Notes under the pieces: model-generated
Databases searched by the model: none
What the model was told of the DNA's origin: nothing
Seen by the model: only the letters and a program-made list of their open reading frames with translations
Shown: positions 1-4,594 of the stretch, one piece after another
Numbering within the stretch: the first letter of the stretch is position 1
How the letters are laid out: each line of letters begins with the position of its first letter
NCBI GenBank assembly: GCA_018609965.1
Contig: JAHENP010000019.1
Coordinates: 1-6,760 of the forward strand
Direction: 5' to 3'
DNA from: Haloferacaceae archaeon
GTDB taxonomy: Archaea; Halobacteriota; Halobacteria; Halobacteriales; Haloferacaceae
DNA: 6,760 nt
Program-made: the position numbers and the translations under genes

Positions 1-28
1 ACTTTCTGTCCGGAACCCACTGCCAGCG

Positions 29-51
29 GTTCGAAAGGGGTTCTTTCGAAC
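29..51. repeat. Perfect 9-bp inverted repeat (hairpin)
   Basis: GTTCGAAAG at 29-37 is exactly complementary to CTTTCGAAC at 43-51, with a 5-base loop (GGGTT). It could be the terminator hairpin of an unseen upstream gene, or the left-end hairpin of a small IS200/IS605-type non-autonomous element whose right end is at 189-208. The GGTTCGAA string resembles a tRNA T-loop, but the flanks do not form a T-arm. Confidence 0.6.
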
Positions 52-88
52 GTAGCTTGGGCTGAATCCGATATTATCCGTTTCGTTG

Positions 89-107
89 GGCGGCTGAGCC
101 GCCTCAG
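89..107. repeat. Two overlapping, mutually exclusive small hairpins
   Basis: GGCGGC (89-94) can pair with GCCGCC (98-103) around a TGA loop. CTGAG (94-98) can instead pair with CTCAG (103-107) around CCGC. The two stems share bases and cannot form together. Function is unknown. If this is transcribed, such overlap would suit the folded scaffold of a transposon-derived RNA, but that is inference. Confidence 0.4.
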
Positions 108-134
108 TCCAGTCATGCGTACAGACTCAATGTG

Positions 135-140
135 TATAAA
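135..140 (+). promoter_or_regulatory. Strong archaeal TATA box (TATAAA)
   Basis: TATAAA followed by AC is the best TATA-box match in this GC-rich window. Archaeal TATA boxes are centred about 26-27 bases before the start of transcription, which predicts a plus-strand start near 163-165. No plausible gene begins there. The predicted transcript would instead enter the transposon-end-like hairpin at 189-208, which suggests a small RNA promoter. Confidence 0.4.
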
Positions 141-162
141 ACTCCCGTTAGCAGAAACGGAG

Positions 163-230
163 ATACGTTCCCAGGTTGTCGGATTCATCCCACCCGTAAA
201 CGGGTGGGCTTTCTCCTTGTCGCTGCTGGT
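163..230 (+). ncRNA. Candidate small RNA (TnpB guide-RNA-like, orphan)
   Basis: This is a predicted transcript only. It would start about 26 bases after the TATA box at 135-140 and run through the hairpin at 189-208 into following unique sequence. In IS1341-type elements a non-coding RNA covering the 3' end of tnpB and the element's right end carries the guide just beyond the end. Sense-overlapping RNAs of such genes are known in Halobacterium. Here no tnpB is visible, so it would be an orphan or decayed copy. The 3' end is unknown and the coordinate given is arbitrary. Confidence 0.2.
181..219 (+). mobile_element. IS200/IS605 (IS1341-type) right-end-like remnant
   Basis: CCCACCCG (189-196) pairs perfectly with CGGGTGGG (201-208) across a TAAA loop. 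It is preceded by GGATTCAT and followed by CTTTCTCCTT. From memory, this layout (GGATTCATC, GC-rich stem, TAAA loop, then CTTTCTCC) recurs just after tnpB genes in haloarchaeal IS1341-type insertion sequences. No transposase gene or Zn-finger TnpB C-terminus can be read upstream, so this is a decayed element, a non-autonomous derivative, or chance similarity of a terminator. The exact boundaries cannot be fixed without other copies. Confidence 0.4.
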
Positions 231-299
231 AATCGCCCGACTGCGTCGACTACGCTGGCGTGCGGCGCCGTCGGCTACCTTTGGGTGCGACTGTGCCGA

Positions 300-968
300 C
301 TACTCCACGTCGTACGACAACACGACACCGTCGTCCAGTCGGTCGATGTCGCGGAGCGCCAGTGAGGTGAACGCGTCGCGGTCGAGGAACCCCTCGCCGT
401 CCGCGAGCGTCGGCGCGTCACGCCCGCCGATCAGCAGTGAGCCGACGTAGACGGTCAACTCGTCGACGATTCCGGCCGCGAACGCAGAGAAGATCAGCTC
501 ACCCCCACCCTCGATCATCAGTCGGTCGATCCCGTGATCCGCCAACGCCGCGGTCGCCGCCGGCAGCGCCGTCTGCTCGTCGCCAGCGACGACGAGTGTC
601 GCGCCCGCCGCGCGGAGTCGTTCCCGGTCTGACTCGGCGGCCGCCCGGCTCACGACGACAATGGTCTCCGCGTCGCCCGCGAGCACGCGAGCGTCCGACG
701 GGGTGCGCGCGCTGGAGTCGAACACGACACGGGCCGGCTCCGGCGGGCGGCCGGCCTCACGGCGGCGGGTGCGGCGCGTCTCGCTGTCGAGCCCGAGCCG
801 CGGGTCGTCCGCGAGGACGGTGCCGACGCCGACCGCCACCGCGTCGGCGTCGGCGCGGATCTCGTCGACGCGGTCGAAGTCTGCCGACCCGGAGATCCGG
901 ACCTGTTCGCGCTGGTGGGTGGAGAGCTTTCCGTCGACGGAGACGGCGGCGTTGACGTGGACGTACAC
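300..968 (-). CDS. 2,5-diamino-6-(ribosylamino)-4(3H)-pyrimidinone 5'-phosphate reductase
   Basis: This protein catalyses the NADPH-dependent reduction of the ribosyl side chain to ribityl in archaeal and fungal riboflavin synthesis. It acts in the cytoplasm after GTP ring opening. The 222 residues fit the stand-alone RibD C-terminal/RIB7 reductase family, with no deaminase domain. Visible features are AAVSVDGKL at 7-15, the ADAVAVGVGTVLADDPRL segment at 41-58, VVFDSSART at 81-89, and the glycine-rich MIEGGGELI cofactor loop at 151-159, followed by VDELTVYVGSLLIGG. The start is a GTG 2 bases beyond the stop of the upstream S10-like gene, so translation is probably coupled. No other start in frame is better, because an upstream extension would run into that gene. 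The family is often called ArfC in archaea. The family call is firm; the exact substrate rests on homology from memory. Confidence 0.9.
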   Translation of the reverse strand: MYVHVNAAVSVDGKLSTHQREQVRISGSADFDRVDEIRADADAVAVGVGTVLADDPRLGLDSETRRTRRREAGRPPEPARVVFDSSARTPSDARVLAGDAETIVVVSRAAAESDRERLRAAGATLVVAGDEQTALPAATAALADHGIDRLMIEGGGELIFSAFAAGIVDELTVYVGSLLIGGRDAPTLADGEGFLDRDAFTSLALRDIDRLDDGVVLSYDVE

Positions 969-970
969 GC

Positions 971-1294
971 TCAGGTGCCCATCGGGGTTTTCTGGTCGAC
1001 CTCAATCTCGACGTGGACCGCGTCGTGGAACTCCCGGTGACCGACCTGACGGGCGATCTCGTCGCTCCCGTGAATCTCCAGTTCCCGGCGGTACACCTCG
1101 TAGCCCCAGGTGTCAGTCCGGCTGTCTGGCGCGAGATCACCGTGGAGCGGCACCCGCACGCGCTCCGAGGGGTGGGCGTGTGGTCCCTTGCACTTGGCCC
1201 CCTTCCGTCGTAGCATCTCCTTGAGATTGTTCACCGTCTCGTCCAACGCCTCGCGGTCCCCACTCTGGAAGCTGAGTCTCGTGACGAACGTCAT
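971..1294 (-). CDS. S10-like ribosomal protein paralogue (uS10/mL48 family)
   Basis: This is a 107-residue protein with the short alpha/beta layout of ribosomal protein uS10. It opens with a strand (TFVTRLSFQS) and a helix (REALDETVNNLKEMLRRKGAKCKGP). A hydrophilic loop rich in His, Pro and Arg follows (PHAHPSERVRVPLHGD), and the end has the S10-like pattern ELEIHGS ... AVHVEIEV. Haloarchaea carry a bona fide uS10 next to elongation factor 1-alpha and, as I recall, a second, more divergent S10-family protein. This one fits the second. Whether it binds ribosomes is unknown. It is the first gene of a two-gene operon with the riboflavin reductase, 2 bases apart. The start is the ATG at 1294, with a T-rich promoter-like element about 30 bases before it. 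Confidence 0.8.
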   Translation of the reverse strand: MTFVTRLSFQSGDREALDETVNNLKEMLRRKGAKCKGPHAHPSERVRVPLHGDLAPDSRTDTWGYEVYRRELEIHGSDEIARQVGHREFHDAVHVEIEVDQKTPMGT

Positions 1295-1321
1295 GCTCTC
1301 TGGACTCTACGACTGCGGGGG

Positions 1322-1328
1322 GAAAAAC
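1322..1328 (-). promoter_or_regulatory. T-rich promoter-like element for the S10-like/reductase operon
   Basis: On the minus strand the sequence reads GTGTTTTTCC about 28-34 bases before the ATG at 1294. It is the only AT-rich patch near that start, and the spacing suits a leaderless haloarchaeal transcript. It is a weak match to the TATA consensus. Confidence 0.3.
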
Positions 1329-1450
1329 ACACCTACCGAGCGGACGCGTGAGAGACGGTGACGCGGGACGAGGCTGTGGCCGGTGACAGGCGAGCGTCGA
1401 CACTGTGACTCCGGCGACTCACTGTCTCGCTGGCCTCGTTCCTCCGACAT

Positions 1451-1460
1451 TCATTTAACA
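1451..1460 (+). promoter_or_regulatory. TATA-like promoter of the Nudix gene
   Basis: TCATTTAACA lies in otherwise GC-rich sequence, with TTTAA at 1454-1458, centred 27 bases before the ATG at 1483. This is the standard spacing for a leaderless haloarchaeal mRNA that begins at or next to its start codon, and it supports that ATG as the true start. Confidence 0.5.
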
Positions 1461-1482
1461 CGTTGCGACGTACCCCGGTGTA

Positions 1483-1944
1483 ATGTCAGTCGAAGCAACG
1501 AGCGCTGGAGCCATCCTCTTCCGCGACACCCGCGGCCGTCGGGAGTACCTGCTCCTGAAGAGCCGGCCCGGGGACTGGGAGTTTCCGAAAGGCGGGGTCG
1601 AGGGCGAAGAGGAACTCCAGCAGACCGCGATTCGGGAGGTGAAAGAAGAAGCCGGGATCGAGAACTTCCGGCTCATCGACGGGTTCCGCGAGGAGTACGA
1701 CTACGTGTTCGAGGCCGGCGGTGACACGATCCACAAGACGGTCCACTTGTTCATCGCCCACTCCTACGAGGCGTCCGCAGAGTTGTCGAACGAACACCGT
1801 GACCTCCAGTGGCGGGACTACGATCAGGCAGTCAACACGATCACCCAGGACGGCCCGCGCGAGATTCTCGACGGCGCACACGACTACCTGGACGAACTGA
1901 AAGAACGGACGGACGGCGACTACGTTCTCCCGGCGGAGGGGTAG
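1483..1944 (+). CDS. Nudix hydrolase, bis(5'-nucleosyl)-tetraphosphatase-like
   Basis: This cytoplasmic hydrolase should cleave nucleoside diphosphates linked to another moiety. The best guess at substrate is diadenosine tetraphosphate (Ap4A) or related dinucleotides, which would make it a house-cleaning enzyme. The Nudix box is complete at residues 37-59: G, five residues, E, seven residues, then REVKEEAGI. All the metal-binding glutamates (E52, E55, E56) are present. The opening SAGAILFR ... YLLLKSRPGDWEFPKGG is typical of the Ap4A hydrolase branch. The 153-residue length is normal for a single-domain Nudix enzyme. The C-terminus (HRDLQWRDYDQAVNTI) matches the usual W/Y-rich end of the fold. 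It has its own promoter and stands alone; the next gene begins 113 bases later. Substrate cannot be fixed from sequence. Confidence 0.88.
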   Translation: MSVEATSAGAILFRDTRGRREYLLLKSRPGDWEFPKGGVEGEEELQQTAIREVKEEAGIENFRLIDGFREEYDYVFEAGGDTIHKTVHLFIAHSYEASAELSNEHRDLQWRDYDQAVNTITQDGPREILDGAHDYLDELKERTDGDYVLPAEG

Positions 1945-2057
1945 CCCGAGCGACACCGGGCATGGTAGGCGGGCGCGCACGGGATACCCTCGACAACTCC
2001 GAGCCAGGGGTCGAGCGTTCCAGACAGTTCAAGAGGGTCGGGGTCGTCTGTCAACAC
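1945..2057. other. Intergenic region before the acyl-CoA dehydrogenase gene
   Basis: The acyl-CoA dehydrogenase frame stays open back to 1809, inside the Nudix gene. The translation of this stretch is arginine-rich and unlike the rest of the protein, so I treat it as non-coding. CTCGAC (1989-1994) can pair with GTCGAG (2010-2015), a weak 6-bp stem. A TTCAAGA element at 2028-2034 lies about 27 bases before the ATG. Confidence 0.5.
2025..2034 (+). promoter_or_regulatory. TATA-like promoter of the acyl-CoA dehydrogenase gene
   Basis: CAGTTCAAGA contains TTCAAG, a common variant of the haloarchaeal TATA box. It lies about 25-30 bases upstream of the ATG at 2058, as expected for a leaderless or short-leader transcript. 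Confidence 0.4.
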
Positions 2058-3218
2058 ATGCCAGACAACGACCTGAACCTGTTAGACGCGTCGGTCGTCC
2101 CGGAACACGCCCACGACGTGAAAGAGGAGGCGCGGGCGTTCGCCGACGACCACATCGCGCCGGTCGCGGGCGACTACTTCGACAGCGGCGACTACCCCTG
2201 GGAGGTGTTGACGGCCGGCCAGGAGGCGGGGCTCGTCGCGGCGGACATCCCCGCAGAGTACGGCGGCCGTGGGTTGGACCTCACGGAGATGCTCGCGCTG
2301 GCCGAGGAGTTCTACCGCGCGGACGCCGGCATCGGGCTGACGCTGATGTTGGCCTCCTTCGGGACGGAGCTGCTCGACACGTACGGCAGCGAGGCGCAAA
2401 AGGAGGAGTATCTCCCGCCGGTCGCGAACGGCGAGAAACTCTCCGGACTGGCCGTCTCCGAGCCGGAAACCGGCTCCGATCTGGCCGGGATGACGACCGC
2501 CGCCGAGAAGGTGGAGGGCGGCTACGAGATCACCGGCGAGAAGTACTGGGTCGGCAACGGCGTCGAGGCGGACTGGCTCACCGTCTACGCCAAGACCGGC
2601 GACTCCGACGACCGCTACGGCAACTACTCGTTGTTCATCGTCGAGACGGACCGTGACGGCTACGAGGCCGAACACATCCCTGAGAAGATGGGGATGCGCG
2701 CGTCCAAGCAGGCGCACATCGTCTTCGACGACTGTTTCGTCCCCGAAGAGAACCTGATCGGCGCGGAGGGTGGCGGGTTCTACGCGTTGGCGGACTTCTT
2801 CAACCACGGCCGCGTCGTCGTGGGCGGCCACGGGCTCGGACTCGCTGCGGCCGCCATCGAGGAGGCGTGGGGGTTCGTCCACGGCCGGAACGCGTTCGGG
2901 CGGAACGTCTCGGAGTTCCAGGCGGTCCAACACGATATCGCGGACATGCGGACGGAGTTCGAGGCGGCGCGCTCGCTCAACTGGCGCGCGGCAGAGAAGG
3001 TGGAGGCGGGCGACGACGCCGGCCTGTGGGCCGCGATGGCGAAAATGAAGTCGACGGAGACGGCCGTCGACTGCGCCGAGCGGGGGATGCAGCTCCACGG
3101 CGGGCGGTCGATCCTCACGGAGAACCGGATCGCGCGCGTCTACCGCGACGTGCGGATTCCGGTGATCTACGAGGGGGCAAGCGAGATCCAACGCAACCTG
3201 ATCTACCGGCAGTCCTGA
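2058..3218 (+). CDS. Acyl-CoA dehydrogenase
   Basis: This FAD enzyme should catalyse alpha,beta-dehydrogenation of an acyl-CoA, passing electrons to an electron-transfer flavoprotein, in fatty-acid or branched-chain amino-acid breakdown. At 386 residues it is normal for a soluble acyl-CoA dehydrogenase. The N-terminal helical domain is followed by LAVSEPETGSD (131-141), the substrate/FAD-binding signature. After it come ITGEKYWVGNG, GMRASKQAHIVFDDCFVP, and the C-terminal signature GMQLHGGRSILTENRIARVYRD. The motif IYEGASEIQR carries the catalytic-base glutamate, E372, at the position used by medium- and short-chain enzymes. Chain length cannot be read. I chose the ATG at 2058 because upstream codons give non-family, arginine-rich sequence and a TATA-like element sits about 27 bases before it. 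It has no beta-oxidation partner beside it, although a hydroxybutyrate-dehydrogenase-like gene lies 2.4 kb on. Confidence 0.93.
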   Translation: MPDNDLNLLDASVVPEHAHDVKEEARAFADDHIAPVAGDYFDSGDYPWEVLTAGQEAGLVAADIPAEYGGRGLDLTEMLALAEEFYRADAGIGLTLMLASFGTELLDTYGSEAQKEEYLPPVANGEKLSGLAVSEPETGSDLAGMTTAAEKVEGGYEITGEKYWVGNGVEADWLTVYAKTGDSDDRYGNYSLFIVETDRDGYEAEHIPEKMGMRASKQAHIVFDDCFVPEENLIGAEGGGFYALADFFNHGRVVVGGHGLGLAAAAIEEAWGFVHGRNAFGRNVSEFQAVQHDIADMRTEFEAARSLNWRAAEKVEAGDDAGLWAAMAKMKSTETAVDCAERGMQLHGGRSILTENRIARVYRDVRIPVIYEGASEIQRNLIYRQS

Positions 3219-3225
3219 CCGAGGG

Positions 3226-3233
3226 TTGAAGTA
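3226..3233 (+). promoter_or_regulatory. TATA-like promoter of the lamin-tail protein gene
   Basis: TTGAAGTA lies in the 39-base gap after the acyl-CoA dehydrogenase stop and about 28 bases before the GTG at 3258. Both spacing and sequence suit a haloarchaeal leaderless promoter and support the GTG start. It suggests this gene is transcribed on its own despite the short gap. Confidence 0.4.
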
Positions 3234-3257
3234 CGGGAACGGGACCACACCGACGCA

Positions 3258-4211
3258 GTGGTCGACACCCCCGACACGGACTACCACGAGTGGGTCGACA
3301 CCCACCGGTCGCTCGTCGCCGTCGCGCTCGTCGTGACAGTCGCCGCGTTCGCCGTGACGCTCGTCGTCAGCTCCGGCAGTGGAGTCGAATTGCCGGCGTC
3401 CCCGTTCTCCAGTGGCTCCGACACACCGACACCGCCGGCAGAGACGACGACCGTCTCTCGGGGCGTGTTGGGCGCTCGGACGCCCACCCCGGTCACGGCC
3501 GACGCCGTTCCCCCTGCGACGCCGTCCGAGGGGCCGCGCGCGACGCGGAGCCCGCCACAGACCCCGGGCGTGACGCGGACGGCGCGACAGACGACGAGAC
3601 CGTCGACGGCGACCGAGTTACCGACAGCGACCGAGTCACCGACAGCGCCACCACCCACACGACAGACGACACGGCCAGGGGGTCGACAGTCAGTGTCGCC
3701 GGACCCGGTCGTCGTCGAGATCCACGCGGACGCGCCGGGTGCCGACCGGACGAACCTCACCCGCGAGTTCGTCGTTCTCCGGAATCCCGGCCGTCGTCCG
3801 CTCGGGGTCGGCAACTGGACCGTCGCGGACGCCGACGGCCACCGGTATCGGTTCCCGCCGACGGCGACGCTCCCGGCAAACGAGACTGTCACGCTCCACA
3901 CCGGAATCGGCCGAGACACCAGCCGACACCGCTACTGGAACGGGTCGACACCGGTGTGGAACAACGCGGGTGACGTGGTCGTCGTTCGCGACGCCGACGG
4001 CCAAGAGCGCGCCCGGCGAGCCTACGGGACGGCGGCGCGTGGCCGCAGGGGGCAAGAATTTGTGAGTCACTCACACACCGTGACGGCCCGGAGGGGGAGC
4101 GAGCGCGCGAGCGGATGGTCGACCAACTCGAGGACGGGGGTCACGTCGAGCGGCCGTCGACAGCGGCCGCACTGCGTGCCGTCCCGCAACACGTGTTTCG
4201 CCCGGACGTGA
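3258..4211 (+). CDS. Membrane-anchored, Thr/Pro-rich lamin-tail-domain surface protein (abnormal C-terminus)
   Basis: Residues 1-18 are short and charged, 19-38 form one hydrophobic helix (LVAVALVVTVAAFAVTLVV), and about 50-148 is a Thr/Pro/Ser/Ala-rich stalk with internal repeats. A lamin-tail domain follows at about 150-257: EFVVLRNPG, VGNWTVADADG, LPANETVTLHTG, YWNGSTPVWNNAGDVVVVRDADG. The layout implies a protein tethered to the membrane with the domain outside the cell. Four N-glycosylation sequons lie in the domain (N166, N186, N209, N228), which fits. Archaeal lamin-tail domains are often on extracellular proteins; the ligand is unknown. After about residue 258 the frame becomes strongly basic (12 Arg, 2 Glu, no Asp), unlike a haloarchaeal protein. 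It also runs 97 bases into the next gene in a different frame, so the natural stop was probably lost. The GTG start is supported by the TATA-like element. Confidence 0.75.
   Translation: MVDTPDTDYHEWVDTHRSLVAVALVVTVAAFAVTLVVSSGSGVELPASPFSSGSDTPTPPAETTTVSRGVLGARTPTPVTADAVPPATPSEGPRATRSPPQTPGVTRTARQTTRPSTATELPTATESPTAPPPTRQTTRPGGRQSVSPDPVVVEIHADAPGADRTNLTREFVVLRNPGRRPLGVGNWTVADADGHRYRFPPTATLPANETVTLHTGIGRDTSRHRYWNGSTPVWNNAGDVVVVRDADGQERARRAYGTAARGRRGQEFVSHSHTVTARRGSERASGWSTNSRTGVTSSGRRQRPHCVPSRNTCFART
3585..3677 (+). repeat. Repeats in the Thr/Pro stalk
   Basis: Two adjacent 18-base units, 3612-3629 and 3630-3647, differ at one base and encode TELPTA and TESPTA. They are bracketed by two copies of RQTTRP (residues 110-115 and 135-140, bases 3585-3602 and 3660-3677). 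This looks like stalk growth by local duplication, as in other low-complexity surface-protein linkers. Confidence 0.7.
4061..4075. promoter_or_regulatory. 15-base palindrome, operator-like
   Basis: TGTGAGT and ACTCACA are exact reverse complements around a single central C. The site is 40 bases before the ATG at 4115, next to the AT-rich patch AAGAATTT (4054-4061). The size and symmetry suit a dimeric regulator site or a small hairpin. It falls inside the extended lamin-tail frame, in the part that does not look coding. Confidence 0.35.
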
Positions 4212-4498
4212 GCGTCGCGACCACGTACGCCGACCAGCCACAGCCGATTGGCGACGGGCAGACGGTTAGCGCACCACACGCAGTGGCGTGGATCATCGAC
4301 GAGTTGGCGCTCTCCCCGGGCGACCACATCCTCGAAGTCGGCACCGGCTGTGGCTACCACGCCGCTGTGACCGCGGCGGTGGTCGACGACGGGCGGGTGT
4401 GGTCCGTCGAGTGCCGCGGGTCGCTGGCCGGGACGGCGCGTGAACGGCTCTCACGACTCGGCTGTGACGTGTCGGTGCGACACAGTTTGTCCGGATGA
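4115..4498 (+). CDS. pcm: Truncated protein-L-isoaspartate O-methyltransferase (probable gene fragment)
   Basis: The intact enzyme uses S-adenosylmethionine to methylate L-isoaspartyl residues in aged proteins. This 127-residue product matches only its N-terminal half: LRAVPQHVF, YADQPQPIGDGQTVSAPHAVA (with the QTVS motif at 49-52), motif I LEVGTGCGYHAAV (73-85) and the following WSVE (96-99). It stops at DVSVRHSLSG, where the family continues with a GDG motif and some 80-100 more residues. The second half of the fold and motifs II and III are missing, and no frame of 4499-4594 restores them. Upstream, the same frame reads ERARER directly before the ATG, as in relatives I recall, but has no start codon there. 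Activity is unlikely; treat it as a pseudogene or a short remnant. Confidence 0.7.
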   Translation: MVDQLEDGGHVERPSTAAALRAVPQHVFRPDVSVATTYADQPQPIGDGQTVSAPHAVAWIIDELALSPGDHILEVGTGCGYHAAVTAAVVDDGRVWSVECRGSLAGTARERLSRLGCDVSVRHSLSG

Positions 4499-4594
4499 CA
4501 GACGGGGAGTGAGGTCTGTGTGGCTGGGCGGGTTGGCACCTGTGTGAGTTGCCGGCTGGATGGGCGGACGGCTGAGCCTCGGATGGGTGGAGTT
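4499..4594. other. Intergenic spacer after the truncated isoaspartate methyltransferase
   Basis: The frame of the next gene is open back to just after the stop at 4496-4498. The extension (AGRVGTCVSCRLDG) is cysteine/arginine-rich and not family-like, so I regard it as non-coding. No clear TATA box is visible. GGAG at 4589-4592 lies very close to the ATG at 4595. Confidence 0.4.

Larger units (their letters stand above)
1..299. other. Gene-free left flank with hairpins and transposon-end-like sequence
   Basis: I find no reading frame here with haloarchaeal protein character. The open frames are arginine/serine-rich and match no family I know, and none resembles a TnpB C-terminus. The stretch is more AT-rich than the rest of the window, particularly around 60-180. 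It holds a perfect 9-bp hairpin (29-51), two overlapping hairpins (89-107), a TATA box (135-140) and an 8-bp hairpin with a TAAA loop (189-208). The flanks of the last hairpin look like a haloarchaeal IS200/IS605 right end. The whole stretch lies downstream of the minus-strand riboflavin reductase gene, so part of it may also serve as that operon's 3' end. Confidence 0.6.
1295..1482. other. Divergent intergenic region between the minus-strand operon and the Nudix gene
   Basis: These 188 bases lie between two start codons facing away from each other and should hold promoters for both directions. Candidate elements are the T-run at 1322-1328 (minus) and TTTAA at 1454-1458 (plus). I see no extra gene. 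The longer open frames here are shadows with basic, low-complexity translations. Confidence 0.6.

Noticed and set aside
24..51. tRNA-like T-arm (GGTTCGAA)
   Set aside because: The flanking bases do not form the 5-bp T-stem, and no acceptor, D or anticodon arm is found. The string belongs to the perfect 9-bp hairpin instead.
115..450. Plus-strand open frames of 77-111 codons starting near 115-132
   Set aside because: The translations are Arg/Ser/Thr-rich, unlike haloarchaeal proteins, and overlap the well-supported riboflavin reductase on the other strand. They also read through the transposon-end hairpin.
1809..2057. N-terminal extension of the acyl-CoA dehydrogenase by 83 codons
   Set aside because: It overlaps the Nudix gene by 136 bases and is arginine-rich with no family similarity. 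The ATG at 2058 has a promoter element at the right distance and gives the normal family length.
2082..3305. Long 407-codon minus-strand frame opposite the acyl-CoA dehydrogenase
   Set aside because: It is an antisense shadow created by G/C third-position bias. The translation is Val/Arg/Asp-rich with no recognisable domain, while the plus strand has all acyl-CoA dehydrogenase motifs.
4520..4594. GTG start 25 codons upstream of the winged-helix methyltransferase
   Set aside because: The added residues (AGRVGTCVSCRLDG and so on) are Cys/Arg-rich and not acidic. The ATG at 4595 directly precedes a family-like N-terminus.
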